NCBI GenBank assembly: GCA_017462385.1
Contig: JAFTRE010000029.1
Coordinates: forward strand, 1 to 64,000
DNA length: 64,000 nt
Direction of reading: 5' to 3'
Source of the DNA: Clostridia bacterium
GTDB taxonomy: Bacteria; Bacillota; Clostridia; Oscillospirales; CAG-272
Part shown: positions 1 through 7,903 of the stretch, piece after piece
How the letters are laid out: each line of letters begins with the position of its first letter
Numbering within the stretch: position 1 is the first letter of the stretch
Position numbers and translations under genes: made by a program
The notes under the pieces: generated by a model
The model's database searches: none
Seen by the model: only the letters and a program-made list of their open reading frames with translations
Told to the model about the DNA's origin: nothing

Positions 1-45
1 AAGGCGTGGCAATCGAATACCTACCCAACGCAATCTAAAAGAAAA

Positions 46-66
46 AGAGTAGCGAAATGCTACTCT
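46..66 (-). terminator. Terminator, minus strand
   Basis: A perfect 8-bp stem (AGAGTAGC with GCTACTCT) around a 5-nt loop is followed, on the minus strand, by a T-rich run (TTTTTCTTTT). Read this way it ends transcription coming from the minus-strand DUF2935 fragment. Confidence 0.7.
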
Positions 67-96
67 AAACAACGAAATATAAATGCAGACATAAAA

Positions 97-140
97 ATAT
101 CGAGTGTCCATAACTGAAATCTGTTATGAACACTCGATAT
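97..140 (-). terminator. Long two-part hairpin, probable terminator
   Basis: An 11-bp outer stem (ATATCGAGTGT at 97-107 with 130-140) and a 5-bp inner stem (110-114 with 123-127) are separated by a 2+2 internal loop. On the minus strand it is followed by a short T run. It starts 20 nt after the stop of the DUF2935 fragment and together with the hairpin at 46-66 makes a tandem terminator. Confidence 0.6.
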
Positions 141-160
141 GACAATGCCGTTGGAGAGCA

Positions 161-334
161 TTACGCGCTGCAAAGTAAATTTTCAAATTCTTTTTTGTAA
201 TACTCTGCCTTGCTTGAAAAAGAGGGATCGGCAGGCGTAAAGCCCGCTCTCAAGAATAAAGCGTGTTCTTTCATGATGCGCCCGAAAAACAGGTGCAGCT
301 CCAATGATTTTGCTATATAATTATCTGTATACAT
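161..334 (-). pseudogene. Short DUF2935-like protein (57 aa), probably a truncated gene
   Basis: This minus-strand reading frame starts at ATG 334 behind a strong ribosome binding site (GGAGG, six bases before the start) and ends at TAA 161. The 57-residue product has the pattern SLELHLFFGRIMKEH followed by LRAGFTPADPSF, which matches what I recall of the N-terminus of DUF2935 helical-bundle proteins. Those proteins are normally about 250-300 residues, so only the first helices are present. The stop is followed directly by two terminator hairpins, so no continuing frame remains downstream. It may be a decayed remnant or a genuine mini-protein. The intact RBS and start argue that it is still translated. 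The family call rests on memory of the motif. Confidence 0.6.
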
Positions 335-589
335 ATTATCCTCCGTTATAAATGATAATCAATACAGTATATGCGGGGTGGAGGGATTTGCTTTATTTGA
401 ACTTTGTGAAATACTTGTTTTATGTCTGCGATTACCGTATGCAGTGAATTTATAAAATATGCACGGAGAGATTCTGAACTCAGTTTGGCGGCTGTGCGCG
501 GCGCGTGCATTTTTGTATCCCGCGCCCCGCCGCAAAACATTCAAATTTTGCGGTGCGAAAATTGAGAGAGTTCTCCCCGTGAGCTTTTC
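335..589. other. Intergenic stretch, no gene seen
   Basis: This segment lies between the DUF2935 start and the tRNA-Ser trailer hairpin. I see no convincing coding frame. The only possible signal is TGATAATCA (353-361), which resembles half of a Fur-type iron box, just upstream of the DUF2935 RBS. That is weak evidence. Confidence 0.4.
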
Positions 590-634
590 GCCAACGCAAA
601 AGAGGAGCACATAGTGCTCCTCTTTTGCGTTGGC
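590..634 (-). terminator. Terminator of tRNA-Ser, 21-bp perfect stem
   Basis: A 21-bp perfect inverted repeat (590-610 with 614-634) encloses a 3-nt loop. It contains an A-tract/T-tract pair typical of intrinsic terminators. One arm runs into the encoded CCA end of tRNA-Ser, so hairpin and tRNA acceptor end share bases. It can act in both directions. Confidence 0.75.
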
Positions 635-723
635 GGAGAAGGAGAGATTCGAACTCTCGAACCGCTTTTGACGGTTACACGATTTCCAGTCGTGCGCCCT
701 CGACCGGACTAGGCGACTTCTCC
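631..723 (-). tRNA. tRNA-Ser(GGA)
   Basis: The minus strand gives a full class II tRNA. The acceptor stem GGAGAAG pairs with CTTCTCC, the anticodon stem CACGA/TCGTG carries the loop CTGGAAA with anticodon GGA, a long variable arm follows (as in serine tRNAs), then a T arm GAGAG-TTCGAAT-CTCTC, discriminator G and an encoded CCA at 631-633. GGA decodes UCC and UCU. The body without CCA is 634-723. Confidence 0.97.
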
Positions 724-873
724 ATATTATCACTTCCGCACTCGGTCATGTGCGGCGACTCATATATCATATCACAATTTATCGAAAAAATCAAGCCCTT
801 TTTTGAAATTTTTTCTGATTTTATTTAAAAGTTTTTTCTTAATTCGTTAATTTTTTAATTAATCAAAACTTTA

Positions 874-902
874 TTGACATAAGTCAAAAAAAATAATATA
901 AT
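874..902 (+). promoter_or_regulatory. Sigma-A promoter of the acetamidase gene
   Basis: TTGACA at 874-879 and TATAAT at 897-902 are separated by exactly 17 bp, a perfect consensus match in AT-rich DNA, about 50 nt before the start codon at 956. Confidence 0.9.
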
Positions 903-955
903 ATACTCAAAGTTTTTTGGACATCAGTCCTGCTATACACAAAGGAGAAAAACAG

Positions 956-1924
956 ATGCAGAAGATCGAACGCGAGCGCGCGACACTTACAGAATTCGGT
1001 GCGGGAATAGAGCCGATGTTATACGTTGATCCCGGCGAGAGCTTTATGGTCGAGACCGAGGACAATTTCCACGGCAAGATCAAATCCGACGACGACATTC
1101 CGTCTCCCAAATATTTGCCTTTCCTGCTCCGTCAGTTCCAGGCGGTCAATCCCTTGGCAGGCCCCATTTATGTCAACGGACTTAAGGCGGGCGACCTTAT
1201 GGTCATCGAGATCGAGGATATAATCCCCGAAAAGCAGGGTTGGTCGGGCTTTAACGAGCTTGGCGGCGGTTTTCACAATTTTTATAAATATCCCGAGTTT
1301 CAGCAGCCTTATGCCCGCGTGATCCGTCATGAGGTCGGCGAGAGTGGTACATATGCGGACGGTACGGGTCATTTCAACGTCAACCGCGACGTTACCATTC
1401 CGCTTCATCCCTTTATCGGTACTATTGTGACCGCGCCCGAGCGCCAGGTAGAAAACTCTGTTACTACTCAAGGCCCTTGGGGCGGTAATATCGACTGCAA
1501 GCACGTTTGCGTCGGCAACAAGATCATGCTGAATACATACCATGATGGCGGACTTTTGTTCTTTGGCGACGTTCACGGTGCGCAGTCGGATGCAGAGCTG
1601 ACCGGCTTTGCCGATGAGACTGCGGCTACCACCATTGCCAAGTGCAATATCATCCCGCAGAAGCGCATTCCCGGCATCATGCGCATAGAGACTCCCACCA
1701 GCCTCATCCAGATCGACTCCACCCGCAATTCCGGCAATCCCACCGAGGCGCTCCGCAATGCGTTTGACGGCATGCTGCAGTGGCTGACGCAGGATTACGG
1801 CATTGACTCCAAGGAGGTATACATACACTTCAGCGTCAACCCCGATGTAGCGGTTCACACCTATCAGTTCACAGGTTGCCGTTCGCACGTTATGGGCGTT
1901 GAGTTCCCGAAAAAGTATCTTTAA
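956..1924 (+). CDS. Acetamidase/formamidase family protein
   Basis: The 322-residue product belongs to the FmdA/AmdA family of cytoplasmic amidases, which release ammonia from formamide, acetamide or similar short amides. Visible family features are the all-beta core with GPIYVNGLKAGD near residue 77, the HPFIGTIVTAPE segment near 155, and the GGN...GDVHGAQSD block near 180-210, which supplies metal-binding and active-site residues. The start at 956 follows AAAGGAG. An upstream TTG at 917 has no RBS. The gene stands alone with its own consensus promoter and terminator, which suggests independent expression, perhaps for nitrogen supply. The exact substrate cannot be read from sequence. Confidence 0.9.
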   Translation: MQKIERERATLTEFGAGIEPMLYVDPGESFMVETEDNFHGKIKSDDDIPSPKYLPFLLRQFQAVNPLAGPIYVNGLKAGDLMVIEIEDIIPEKQGWSGFNELGGGFHNFYKYPEFQQPYARVIRHEVGESGTYADGTGHFNVNRDVTIPLHPFIGTIVTAPERQVENSVTTQGPWGGNIDCKHVCVGNKIMLNTYHDGGLLFFGDVHGAQSDAELTGFADETAATTIAKCNIIPQKRIPGIMRIETPTSLIQIDSTRNSGNPTEALRNAFDGMLQWLTQDYGIDSKEVYIHFSVNPDVAVHTYQFTGCRSHVMGVEFPKKYL

Positions 1925-1936
1925 TTAAAAAGTTCA

Positions 1937-1961
1937 GCCCGCTGACTTGTGGTCAGCGGGC
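1937..1961 (+). terminator. Terminator after the acetamidase gene
   Basis: A perfect 10-bp GC-rich stem (GCCCGCTGAC with GTCAGCGGGC) and 5-nt loop starts 12 nt after the stop codon. The following T content is modest. Confidence 0.75.
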
Positions 1962-2074
1962 CTATATATTTCCGTCAGGACATTCAACACGTAGCAGAAA
2001 ATGCCGAGCTTGCTTGATGCGGTGTACTATGGCTTTGGTTATTGCTACCAAAATGTTAAAGGCTTTTGGGAGAG

Positions 2075-2107
2075 TTTGAGGGGGCTTTTTCAAAAAGCCC
2101 CCTCAAA
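2075..2107 (-). terminator. Terminator after the GyrB-like gene
   Basis: A 16-bp stem (TTTGAGGGGGCTTTTT with AAAAAGCCCCCTCAAA) and a single-base loop lies 10 nt beyond the minus-strand stop at 2118, preceded by A and followed by T runs. Confidence 0.8.
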
Positions 2108-2117
2108 AAATATAATA

Positions 2118-4121
2118 TTAAATATCGGCTTCTTTCATGTATTTGCTGCCGAATTCGGTGATGAAGCGTTTGCGTGCGGGGAGGTTGTCGCCGAGCAGGG
2201 TGTCGAATATCTCGAATGTTTTTTCGGCGTTATCGGGCAGGACAGAGACCAGGCGTCGCGTTTCGGGATTCATGGTCGTCAGCGACATCATCTCGGGCTC
2301 GTTCTCGCCCAGACCCTTTGAGCGCTGAATGGAGTATTTTTTGTTGCCCAGCTTTTTGAGTATGTCGGTTTTTTCAAACTCATTGTAGGCGAACAGCGTT
2401 TCGTCCTTGGTCGTGATCTCAAACAGCGGCGTTTCGGCAATGAACACCCGCCCCTCGCGAATGAGCGTGGGTAACAGACGGTAGAACATGGTCAAGAGCA
2501 GCGTGCGGATGTGAAATCCGTCCTCGTCCGCGTCGGTACAAATGATTATCTTTGACCAGCGCAGAGCTGCCAGGTCGAATTTGACAAGATCGCCCTTGAC
2601 CTTGCCGTCTATCTCGACGCCGCAACCGATGACCTTGAGCAGGTCTGTGATGATCTCGCTCTTGAACAGCTTTTCGTACGAGCCTTTCAGGCAGTTGAAG
2701 GTCTTGCCGCGGACGGGAATGATCGCCTGAAATTCGGCGTTGCGCGCCAGCTTGCAGGAGGTCAGCGCCGAGTCACCCTCAACAATGTAAAGCTCGCGAA
2801 TGTTGGGGTCCTTCGAGCGGCAGGAGACAAACTTCTCAACGCGGTTTGCAATGTCCATGGTGCCCGTCAGCTTCTTTTTGATGTTGATGCGGGCGGATTC
2901 GGCGGATTCGCGCGAGCGCTTGTTGATAAGCACCTGATTTGCAAACACCTCGGCCTCGGTCGGGTGCTCGATGAAATAAATATCGAGATTGCGGCGAATG
3001 TATTCGTTCATTGCCTCGTAAATGAAAGGGTTGGTTATTGACTTTTTGGTCTGATTTTCATACGAGGTCATGGTCGAGAAGCTGTTGATGACGAGCACCA
3101 GACAGTCGGCTATGTCGTTGAACGAAATTTTGCTTTCATTTTTATTATATTTGCCCTGCGCCTTGAGGTATTTGTCGATGGCGTAGGTGAATGCGCTCTT
3201 GACGGCGCGATCGGGAGAGCCGCCGTGTTCGAGAAAGCTGGAGTTGTGGTAATATTCGAGCAGAGTGGTTTTGTTGGAGACACAGAAAGTGAAGTCCGCC
3301 TTTACCTTGTACTCGGGCTTATCGGGGCGGTCGCGACCCGACGTCTCCATGTGCCACAGCACAGGCTCTGTCAATGCGCTGTCGCCTGTCAGCTCGCCGA
3401 GATAGTCCGAAATGCCGTTGGCATAGACAAACTTTTTCTCGTCAAAGCTGCCGTCCTCGTTCTGATAGTGCAAAGTAAAGCAAACGCCGCTGTTGACTAC
3501 CGCCTGACGGTACAGTGTGTCCTCAAAGAACTCACGCGGAATATTGATGTCGGTGAACACCTCGAGGTCGGGCTTCCAGTGTACTACAGTGCCCGTGCGC
3601 TTGTCCTTTTTGTCAAGCGGGGTGACGACCAACTTTGTCACGGGCTTGCCTTTTTTGAACTTGATACAGCTTTCATTTTCGCCGTCATAGGACTTGACGG
3701 TCATAAATTCCGAGCTGTACTGCGTCGAGCAGGCGCCCAGACCGTTGGTTCCCAGCGAATATTCGTAGCCGCCGTTTTCGTTGTTGTCGTATTTACCGCC
3801 TGCGTAAAGCTCGTTGTAAATAAGATCCCAGTTCCAGCGTTTTTCGCGTTCGTTGTAGCCCAACGGGACACCGCGACCGTGGTCGTCTATAGTGATGGAG
3901 CGGTCGTTCCATGCGGTGATGACGATCTCGTCGCCGTAGCCCTCGCGCGCCTCGTCGACGGCGTTGGAAAGTATTTCGAAAAAGGCGTGCTCACAGCCCT
4001 CAAGTCCGTCAGAGCCGAAAATAACGGCAGGGCGCTTGCGGACACGGTCCTCGCCCTTGAGCGCTTTTATGTTCTGATCGTTGTATTGCTTTTTGACGTT
4101 ATCTGTTGATTTTGTAGGCAT
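2118..4121 (-). CDS. Divergent GyrB/ParE-like type IIA topoisomerase subunit
   Basis: The 667-residue protein has a GHKL ATPase domain (EILSNAVDEAREGYGDE near 48-64, DDHGRGVP near 79, GTNGLGACSTQYSS in the lid), a transducer domain and a C-terminal TOPRIM domain (EGDSALTSCKLAR, PVRGKTFNCLK, TDADEDGFHIRTLLL). It would drive ATP-dependent strand passage with a GyrA/ParC-like partner. Several signature positions differ from canonical GyrB, which has EGDSAGGSAKQGR, PLRGKILNVE and DADVDGAHI. This points to the third, divergent topoisomerase lineage of Clostridia rather than true gyrase. The catalytic Glu and DxD acids are kept. The gene is monocistronic with its own promoter and terminator, and no A subunit is found nearby. 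ATG 4121 follows GAGGT. Confidence 0.88.
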   Translation of the reverse strand: MPTKSTDNVKKQYNDQNIKALKGEDRVRKRPAVIFGSDGLEGCEHAFFEILSNAVDEAREGYGDEIVITAWNDRSITIDDHGRGVPLGYNEREKRWNWDLIYNELYAGGKYDNNENGGYEYSLGTNGLGACSTQYSSEFMTVKSYDGENESCIKFKKGKPVTKLVVTPLDKKDKRTGTVVHWKPDLEVFTDINIPREFFEDTLYRQAVVNSGVCFTLHYQNEDGSFDEKKFVYANGISDYLGELTGDSALTEPVLWHMETSGRDRPDKPEYKVKADFTFCVSNKTTLLEYYHNSSFLEHGGSPDRAVKSAFTYAIDKYLKAQGKYNKNESKISFNDIADCLVLVINSFSTMTSYENQTKKSITNPFIYEAMNEYIRRNLDIYFIEHPTEAEVFANQVLINKRSRESAESARINIKKKLTGTMDIANRVEKFVSCRSKDPNIRELYIVEGDSALTSCKLARNAEFQAIIPVRGKTFNCLKGSYEKLFKSEIITDLLKVIGCGVEIDGKVKGDLVKFDLAALRWSKIIICTDADEDGFHIRTLLLTMFYRLLPTLIREGRVFIAETPLFEITTKDETLFAYNEFEKTDILKKLGNKKYSIQRSKGLGENEPEMMSLTTMNPETRRLVSVLPDNAEKTFEIFDTLLGDNLPARKRFITEFGSKYMKEADI

Positions 4122-4161
4122 TTTTACCTCTATAATACATTGTACTTTTCTTTCATTTTAT

Positions 4162-4190
4162 ATTATAGCAAAAAAAATGCGCTACCACAA
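4162..4190 (-). promoter_or_regulatory. Promoter of the GyrB-like gene
   Basis: On the minus strand TTGTGG (4190-4185), a 17-bp spacer and a perfect TATAAT (4167-4162) lie about 40 nt before the start codon. Confidence 0.75.
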
Positions 4191-4228
4191 GGGGGAAAAT
4201 AAAAAGTTTTCAATTCATTTACAATCGG

Positions 4229-4248
4229 CGACACAATATTTTGTGTCG
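4229..4248. promoter_or_regulatory. Palindrome, possible operator before murD
   Basis: CGACACAA, TATT, TTGTGTCG forms a perfect 8-bp inverted repeat with 4-bp spacing. It lies 16 bp upstream of the murD -35 box and 38 bp upstream of the divergent topoisomerase -35 box, a position suited to a dimeric regulator of either promoter. No T-tract follows, so it is not a terminator. Confidence 0.5.
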
Positions 4249-4264
4249 AATTGCCCCGATACTA

Positions 4265-4293
4265 TTGCAAATCGGGCAGATATGGTATATAAT
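4265..4293 (+). promoter_or_regulatory. Promoter of the murD operon
   Basis: TTGCAA (4265-4270), 17 bp, TATAAT (4288-4293). The predicted transcript starts near 4300, about 28 nt before the murD ATG. Confidence 0.8.
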
Positions 4294-4327
4294 GTAGAAT
4301 GATAGAATATGCTGAGAGGTATTATTG

Positions 4328-5764
4328 ATGAAAGATAGATTTTGTGAGCATGAAATACTGCGCGCCGCGCGCGAAGGCGGCGCGACCGTTTGCGGAGTCG
4401 GTATATCCAATCTGCCGCTGATAGATTTTTTGCTGGAGCGGGATGTAAAGGTCGTCGCTCGCGATAAGCAGAGCAGAGAGCAAAAGGGCGAGGAGCTTTG
4501 CCGCACACTTGAGGATAAAGGGGTACAGTTGGTGCTCGGCGAGGGATATCTTGACGATATCCGCGAGGCGGTAATTTTCCGCACCCCCGGTCTGCGTCCC
4601 GATCATGCGTCGCTGACGGCGGCGGTACAGAGAGGGGCTATCATGACCTCCGAGATGGAGCTGTTTTTTGAGCTGACACCGGCGCATATAGTCGCTGTCA
4701 CAGGCTCGGACGGAAAGACCACCTCGACCACACTGACATATAAATTTCTCGATGCCGAGTTGCGCCGCCGCGGCGTCGGCAGGGCATATGTCGGCGGAAA
4801 TATCGGCGAGCCGCTTCTGCCGCGTGTCGCCGAGATGACAGAGAACGATTGGGCGATAGTTGAGCTTTCCAGCTTTCAGCTTATGACCATGCGCCGCTCT
4901 CCTGAGCGCGCGGCGGTAACAAATCTCTCGCCCAACCATCTTGACTGGCATACGGGCATGGACGAGTATGCCGAGGCTAAAAAGAACATTTACCGCCACG
5001 GCGCGCGTCGACTGACAGTCAACTCCGAGAGCGAGCCAACTCGACTCATGGGGCTTGAAGCCGAGTGCGATGTTGTATTCTTTACTGCGAAAAAGAGTGC
5101 ATATGCGGATGTTGTACCTACCGAAAAGCACGGTGCGACAGCGATATTCGAGCGCAGCGGCGAGGTCATAATGAGCGACGGCAAGCAGGAAACTGTATTG
5201 CTCAATGCCCGAGATATACTCATCCCCGGACGTCACAATATCGAAAATTATATGACCGCGATCTCAAATACTTTTGGAGTTGTGAGTGCAGATATATATG
5301 CCGAGATCGCCCGCACCTTTCCCGGAGTGGAGCACAGGCTTGAGCTTGTTCGCGAGCTTGACGGTATTAAATATTACAACAGCTCCATTGATTCCAGCCC
5401 CACACGGACTGCGGCGGCGCTGTCCGCGCTGACAGTGAAGCCCATCATCATCTGCGGCGGCTATGATAAGCACATCCCGTTCGCGCCGCTTGCCGACGCA
5501 CTTTGTGAGCGCGCCGAGGGCGTGGTGCTGACGGGTGCTACGGCTGACAAAATATATGAAGCATTGCTCGCGTGCCCCGCGTTTGACGCGGATAAGCTGC
5601 CCGTCCAGCGTGTAGATGATTTTGATGCGGCGGTTCTTGCCGCTCGCGGCATGGCAAAGCCGGGAGGCGTAGTGTTACTGTCGCCTGCCTGCGCAAGCTT
5701 TGACAGATTTAAGAACTTCATGCAGCGCGGAGAGCATTTCAAGCAGATAGTAAAGAATTTTTGA
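4328..5764 (+). CDS. murD: UDP-N-acetylmuramoyl-L-alanine:D-glutamate ligase
   Basis: MurD adds D-glutamate to UDP-MurNAc-L-Ala in the cytoplasm, the second amino-acid step of peptidoglycan precursor synthesis, at the cost of ATP. The 478-residue protein shows the Rossmann-like UDP-binding N-terminus, the ATP P-loop VTGSDGKTT (residues 124-132), the Mur central motif NLSPNHLDWH (199-208) followed by the lysine-rich AEAKKNIY that carries the carbamylated Lys, GRHNIENYMTA, and the C-terminal domain with SSPTRTAAAL. ATG 4328 with GAGAGG upstream is preferred to a TTG at 4325. It is the first gene of a run of five genes, and its stop overlaps a possible ATG of the next gene. Confidence 0.95.
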   Translation: MKDRFCEHEILRAAREGGATVCGVGISNLPLIDFLLERDVKVVARDKQSREQKGEELCRTLEDKGVQLVLGEGYLDDIREAVIFRTPGLRPDHASLTAAVQRGAIMTSEMELFFELTPAHIVAVTGSDGKTTSTTLTYKFLDAELRRRGVGRAYVGGNIGEPLLPRVAEMTENDWAIVELSSFQLMTMRRSPERAAVTNLSPNHLDWHTGMDEYAEAKKNIYRHGARRLTVNSESEPTRLMGLEAECDVVFFTAKKSAYADVVPTEKHGATAIFERSGEVIMSDGKQETVLLNARDILIPGRHNIENYMTAISNTFGVVSADIYAEIARTFPGVEHRLELVRELDGIKYYNSSIDSSPTRTAAALSALTVKPIIICGGYDKHIPFAPLADALCERAEGVVLTGATADKIYEALLACPAFDADKLPVQRVDDFDAAVLAARGMAKPGGVVLLSPACASFDRFKNFMQRGEHFKQIVKNF

Positions 5765-5790
5765 TGACGTTAGAAAGGAATTCAAAATAT

Positions 5791-6846
5791 ATGGAACTGA
5801 AAGAGCTGATCGTGCAGATGTGCTCGCTCATGTCGGTCACGGGTTATGAGACATATGAGCGTGACCGTCTGGTCGAGCTTATCGGCGGATATTTCGATGA
5901 AAATTACGCCGATGCGGTCGGAAATCAAGTATTTATAAAAAAATGCGGAAGACAAAATGCGCCGCGCATACTCGTCGATGCACATATGGATGAGATAGGA
6001 ATGTACATCACCGATATACTTGACGGCGGATTTTTGCGCGTAGTCAATATCGGCGGGCTCGACACCCGCATACTTCAGGCGGGACGCGTGGTCATTTACG
6101 GCAGTGAGCGCATTATAGGCGTTGTCGCTTCAACTCCGCCGCATCTGCAAAAGGCGGGGGACAGCAAAAAGCTGCCCGAGGTCACCGACCTGCTCATAGA
6201 TACCGGTTATACCAAAGAGCAGCTTGAGGGCATGGTGCGCATCGGCACGCCCGTCGGCTTTGTGCCCGAGTACACAGAACTGCTCGGCGGCAATATCGCG
6301 GGCAAGGGCTTTGACGACAAGGCGTGCGCCGCATGCGCGGTTTGGGGTATTTCGCAGGTTGAGCGAGAGGCACTGGCGGGGGATATTTATCTTGTTCTGT
6401 CCGCGCACGAGGAGACCGACCGAAACGGTGGCGCCATGGCGGCGGCAAACCTTATTGATCCCGATTACGCCATGGTTATCGACGTCAACCTCGGCAAAAC
6501 TCCCGACACGCCCAAGCATGAAACTGTCGCAATGGGCGGCGGCGCGTCGCTGACCTTTTCGGCGATAGTCAGCAAAAAGCTGACCAAAATGACGGCAAGC
6601 CTTGCCGACGGGCAGGGGATAAAATATCAGTATTCGGTCAGCCCCTCGCATACGGGCACAAATACGCCGAGCATCGCACTGGCACTCGCGGGCATTCCTG
6701 TTGTCGATGTGGGACTCCCGCTGGCGAGCATGCACACATATAATGAAGTGATAAGACTTGACGATTGTGAGTCGACAGCGGCGATAGTGCGCGCATTTAT
6801 CGGCTCAAAGGAAATAGCGGAGGTGTTTGCAAATGAAAAGGCTTGA
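5791..6846 (+). CDS. M42 family metallo-aminopeptidase, first of three
   Basis: The 351-residue protein is a co-catalytic zinc aminopeptidase of the M42 (glutamyl aminopeptidase/endoglucanase M) family, which forms large tetrahedral shells that trim peptides in the cytoplasm. Metal ligands and catalytic acids are visible: DAHMDEIG (His65), GFDDKAC (Asp176), AHEETD (Glu207, Glu208), VIDVNLG (Asp231) and ASMHTYN near the C-terminus. The start at 5791 is chosen because AGAAAGGA precedes it. An ATG at 5764 overlapping the murD stop is possible. Its end overlaps the next M42 gene by 14 nt, so the two are translationally coupled. Peptide preference cannot be told. Confidence 0.9.
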   Translation: MELKELIVQMCSLMSVTGYETYERDRLVELIGGYFDENYADAVGNQVFIKKCGRQNAPRILVDAHMDEIGMYITDILDGGFLRVVNIGGLDTRILQAGRVVIYGSERIIGVVASTPPHLQKAGDSKKLPEVTDLLIDTGYTKEQLEGMVRIGTPVGFVPEYTELLGGNIAGKGFDDKACAACAVWGISQVEREALAGDIYLVLSAHEETDRNGGAMAAANLIDPDYAMVIDVNLGKTPDTPKHETVAMGGGASLTFSAIVSKKLTKMTASLADGQGIKYQYSVSPSHTGTNTPSIALALAGIPVVDVGLPLASMHTYNEVIRLDDCESTAAIVRAFIGSKEIAEVFANEKA

Positions 6847-7894
6847 GGGTGTTGAACTGCTTAAATATCTCTGTCAGATACAGGGCCCCACGGGCTCGGA
6901 GGAGCGCGTCGCCGCGGCGATTCGCGAGCAGCTTTCGGATCTTGACCGCATCGAGATCACGGGCGACAAGGGCGGAAACCTCATAGTCGCCTATACCGGT
7001 GAGCATCATGCGGCGCGCGTCATGGTGTCGGCTCATATGGACGAGGTCGGCATGATGATCAACGACATAACCGATGACGGATATATAAAATTTGCGTGCC
7101 TGGGCGGCATCGATCCGCGCGTGCTGTGCGGTCGCGGTGTAACGCTTATGGGCGAGGCGGGTGACATCCCCGGTGTTATCGCTTCGAAGGCGATACATCA
7201 TCAGACCGCCGATGAACGCCGCACTGCCACTACCGCGGACAAGATGTACATTAACATCGGTGCTGAGAACAAGGAGGAGGCACAAAAGCACGTTGCAATT
7301 GGCGACAGCGCAACTTTCCGCGCTGAGTTTTATGAGTTCGGAAACGGCTTGCTTTGCGGTAAGGCTATCGATGACAGACTCGGCTGTGCCGTTATGATAG
7401 AGGTGCTTCGTCGCCTTGTTGACGGGGGGGTCAAGCTGCCGTATGATGTTTATTTCTGCTTCACCACCCGCGAGGAAATAGGACTTTCGGGCGCGCAGAC
7501 TGCAGCGCAAAGTATTGGACCCAATGTTGCTATCGTGCTTGAATCAACGGCGGTGGCGGATATCGCGGGCGTTAAGGACAACTCGCGCGTCGCTAAGCTG
7601 GGAGAAGGCGGTGCCGTCTCACTTGCCGATCGCTCCACTATTTACGACAAGGCGCTCATCGACTATGCTTTTGACACGGCAAAGAAAAATGATATAAAGG
7701 CACAGATCAAAAAATATATTTCGGGTGGAAACGACGCGGGGCATATACACAAGAGCGGCCGCGGAGTTCGTTCACTTGCGATCTCGGCTCCGACAAGATA
7801 TCTGCACAGTGCTTCCTGCGTGGCAAGCGCCGCAGACTTCGAGTCAATAAAACAGCTTGTTTACGCCATGCTTTGCGGCGGCAAGCTCGCTTGA
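6833..7894 (+). CDS. M42 family metallo-aminopeptidase, second of three
   Basis: The 353-residue paralogue of the preceding gene has the same zinc enzyme layout: SAHMDEVG (His68), GKAIDDRLG, TTREEIGLSG with the catalytic Glu pair, VLESTAVAD in which Glu takes the place of the usual Asp ligand (an accepted M42 variant), and PTRYLHS with the last His. Start ATG 6833 follows GCGGAGG at 8 nt spacing, inside the end of the first M42 gene. The three proteins differ clearly from each other, so the row looks like old paralogues with different peptide preferences, perhaps mixed subunits of one particle. The last point is inference. Confidence 0.9.
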   Translation: MKRLEGVELLKYLCQIQGPTGSEERVAAAIREQLSDLDRIEITGDKGGNLIVAYTGEHHAARVMVSAHMDEVGMMINDITDDGYIKFACLGGIDPRVLCGRGVTLMGEAGDIPGVIASKAIHHQTADERRTATTADKMYINIGAENKEEAQKHVAIGDSATFRAEFYEFGNGLLCGKAIDDRLGCAVMIEVLRRLVDGGVKLPYDVYFCFTTREEIGLSGAQTAAQSIGPNVAIVLESTAVADIAGVKDNSRVAKLGEGGAVSLADRSTIYDKALIDYAFDTAKKNDIKAQIKKYISGGNDAGHIHKSGRGVRSLAISAPTRYLHSASCVASAADFESIKQLVYAMLCGGKLA

Positions 7895-7903
7895 AAGAAA
7901 GAA

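Noticed and set aside
3-38. Short plus-strand frame ending GVAIEYLPNAI
   Set aside because: Only 11 codons enter the window before a stop; the following hairpin has its T-tract on the other strand. Cannot be told from chance.
353-361. Fur-like half box TGATAATCA
   Set aside because: Only half of a 15-19 bp box is present, in AT-rich DNA where chance matches are common.
2001-2321. 106-codon plus-strand frame at the end of the topoisomerase gene
   Set aside because: It spans the topoisomerase terminator and its 3' end, with no RBS.
3225-4109. Long open frame antisense to the topoisomerase gene
   Set aside because: It is a shadow of codon usage in the real gene, with no RBS and no motifs. The same holds for long frames opposite the acetamidase gene, murD, cysteine desulfurase, murA and ilvE.
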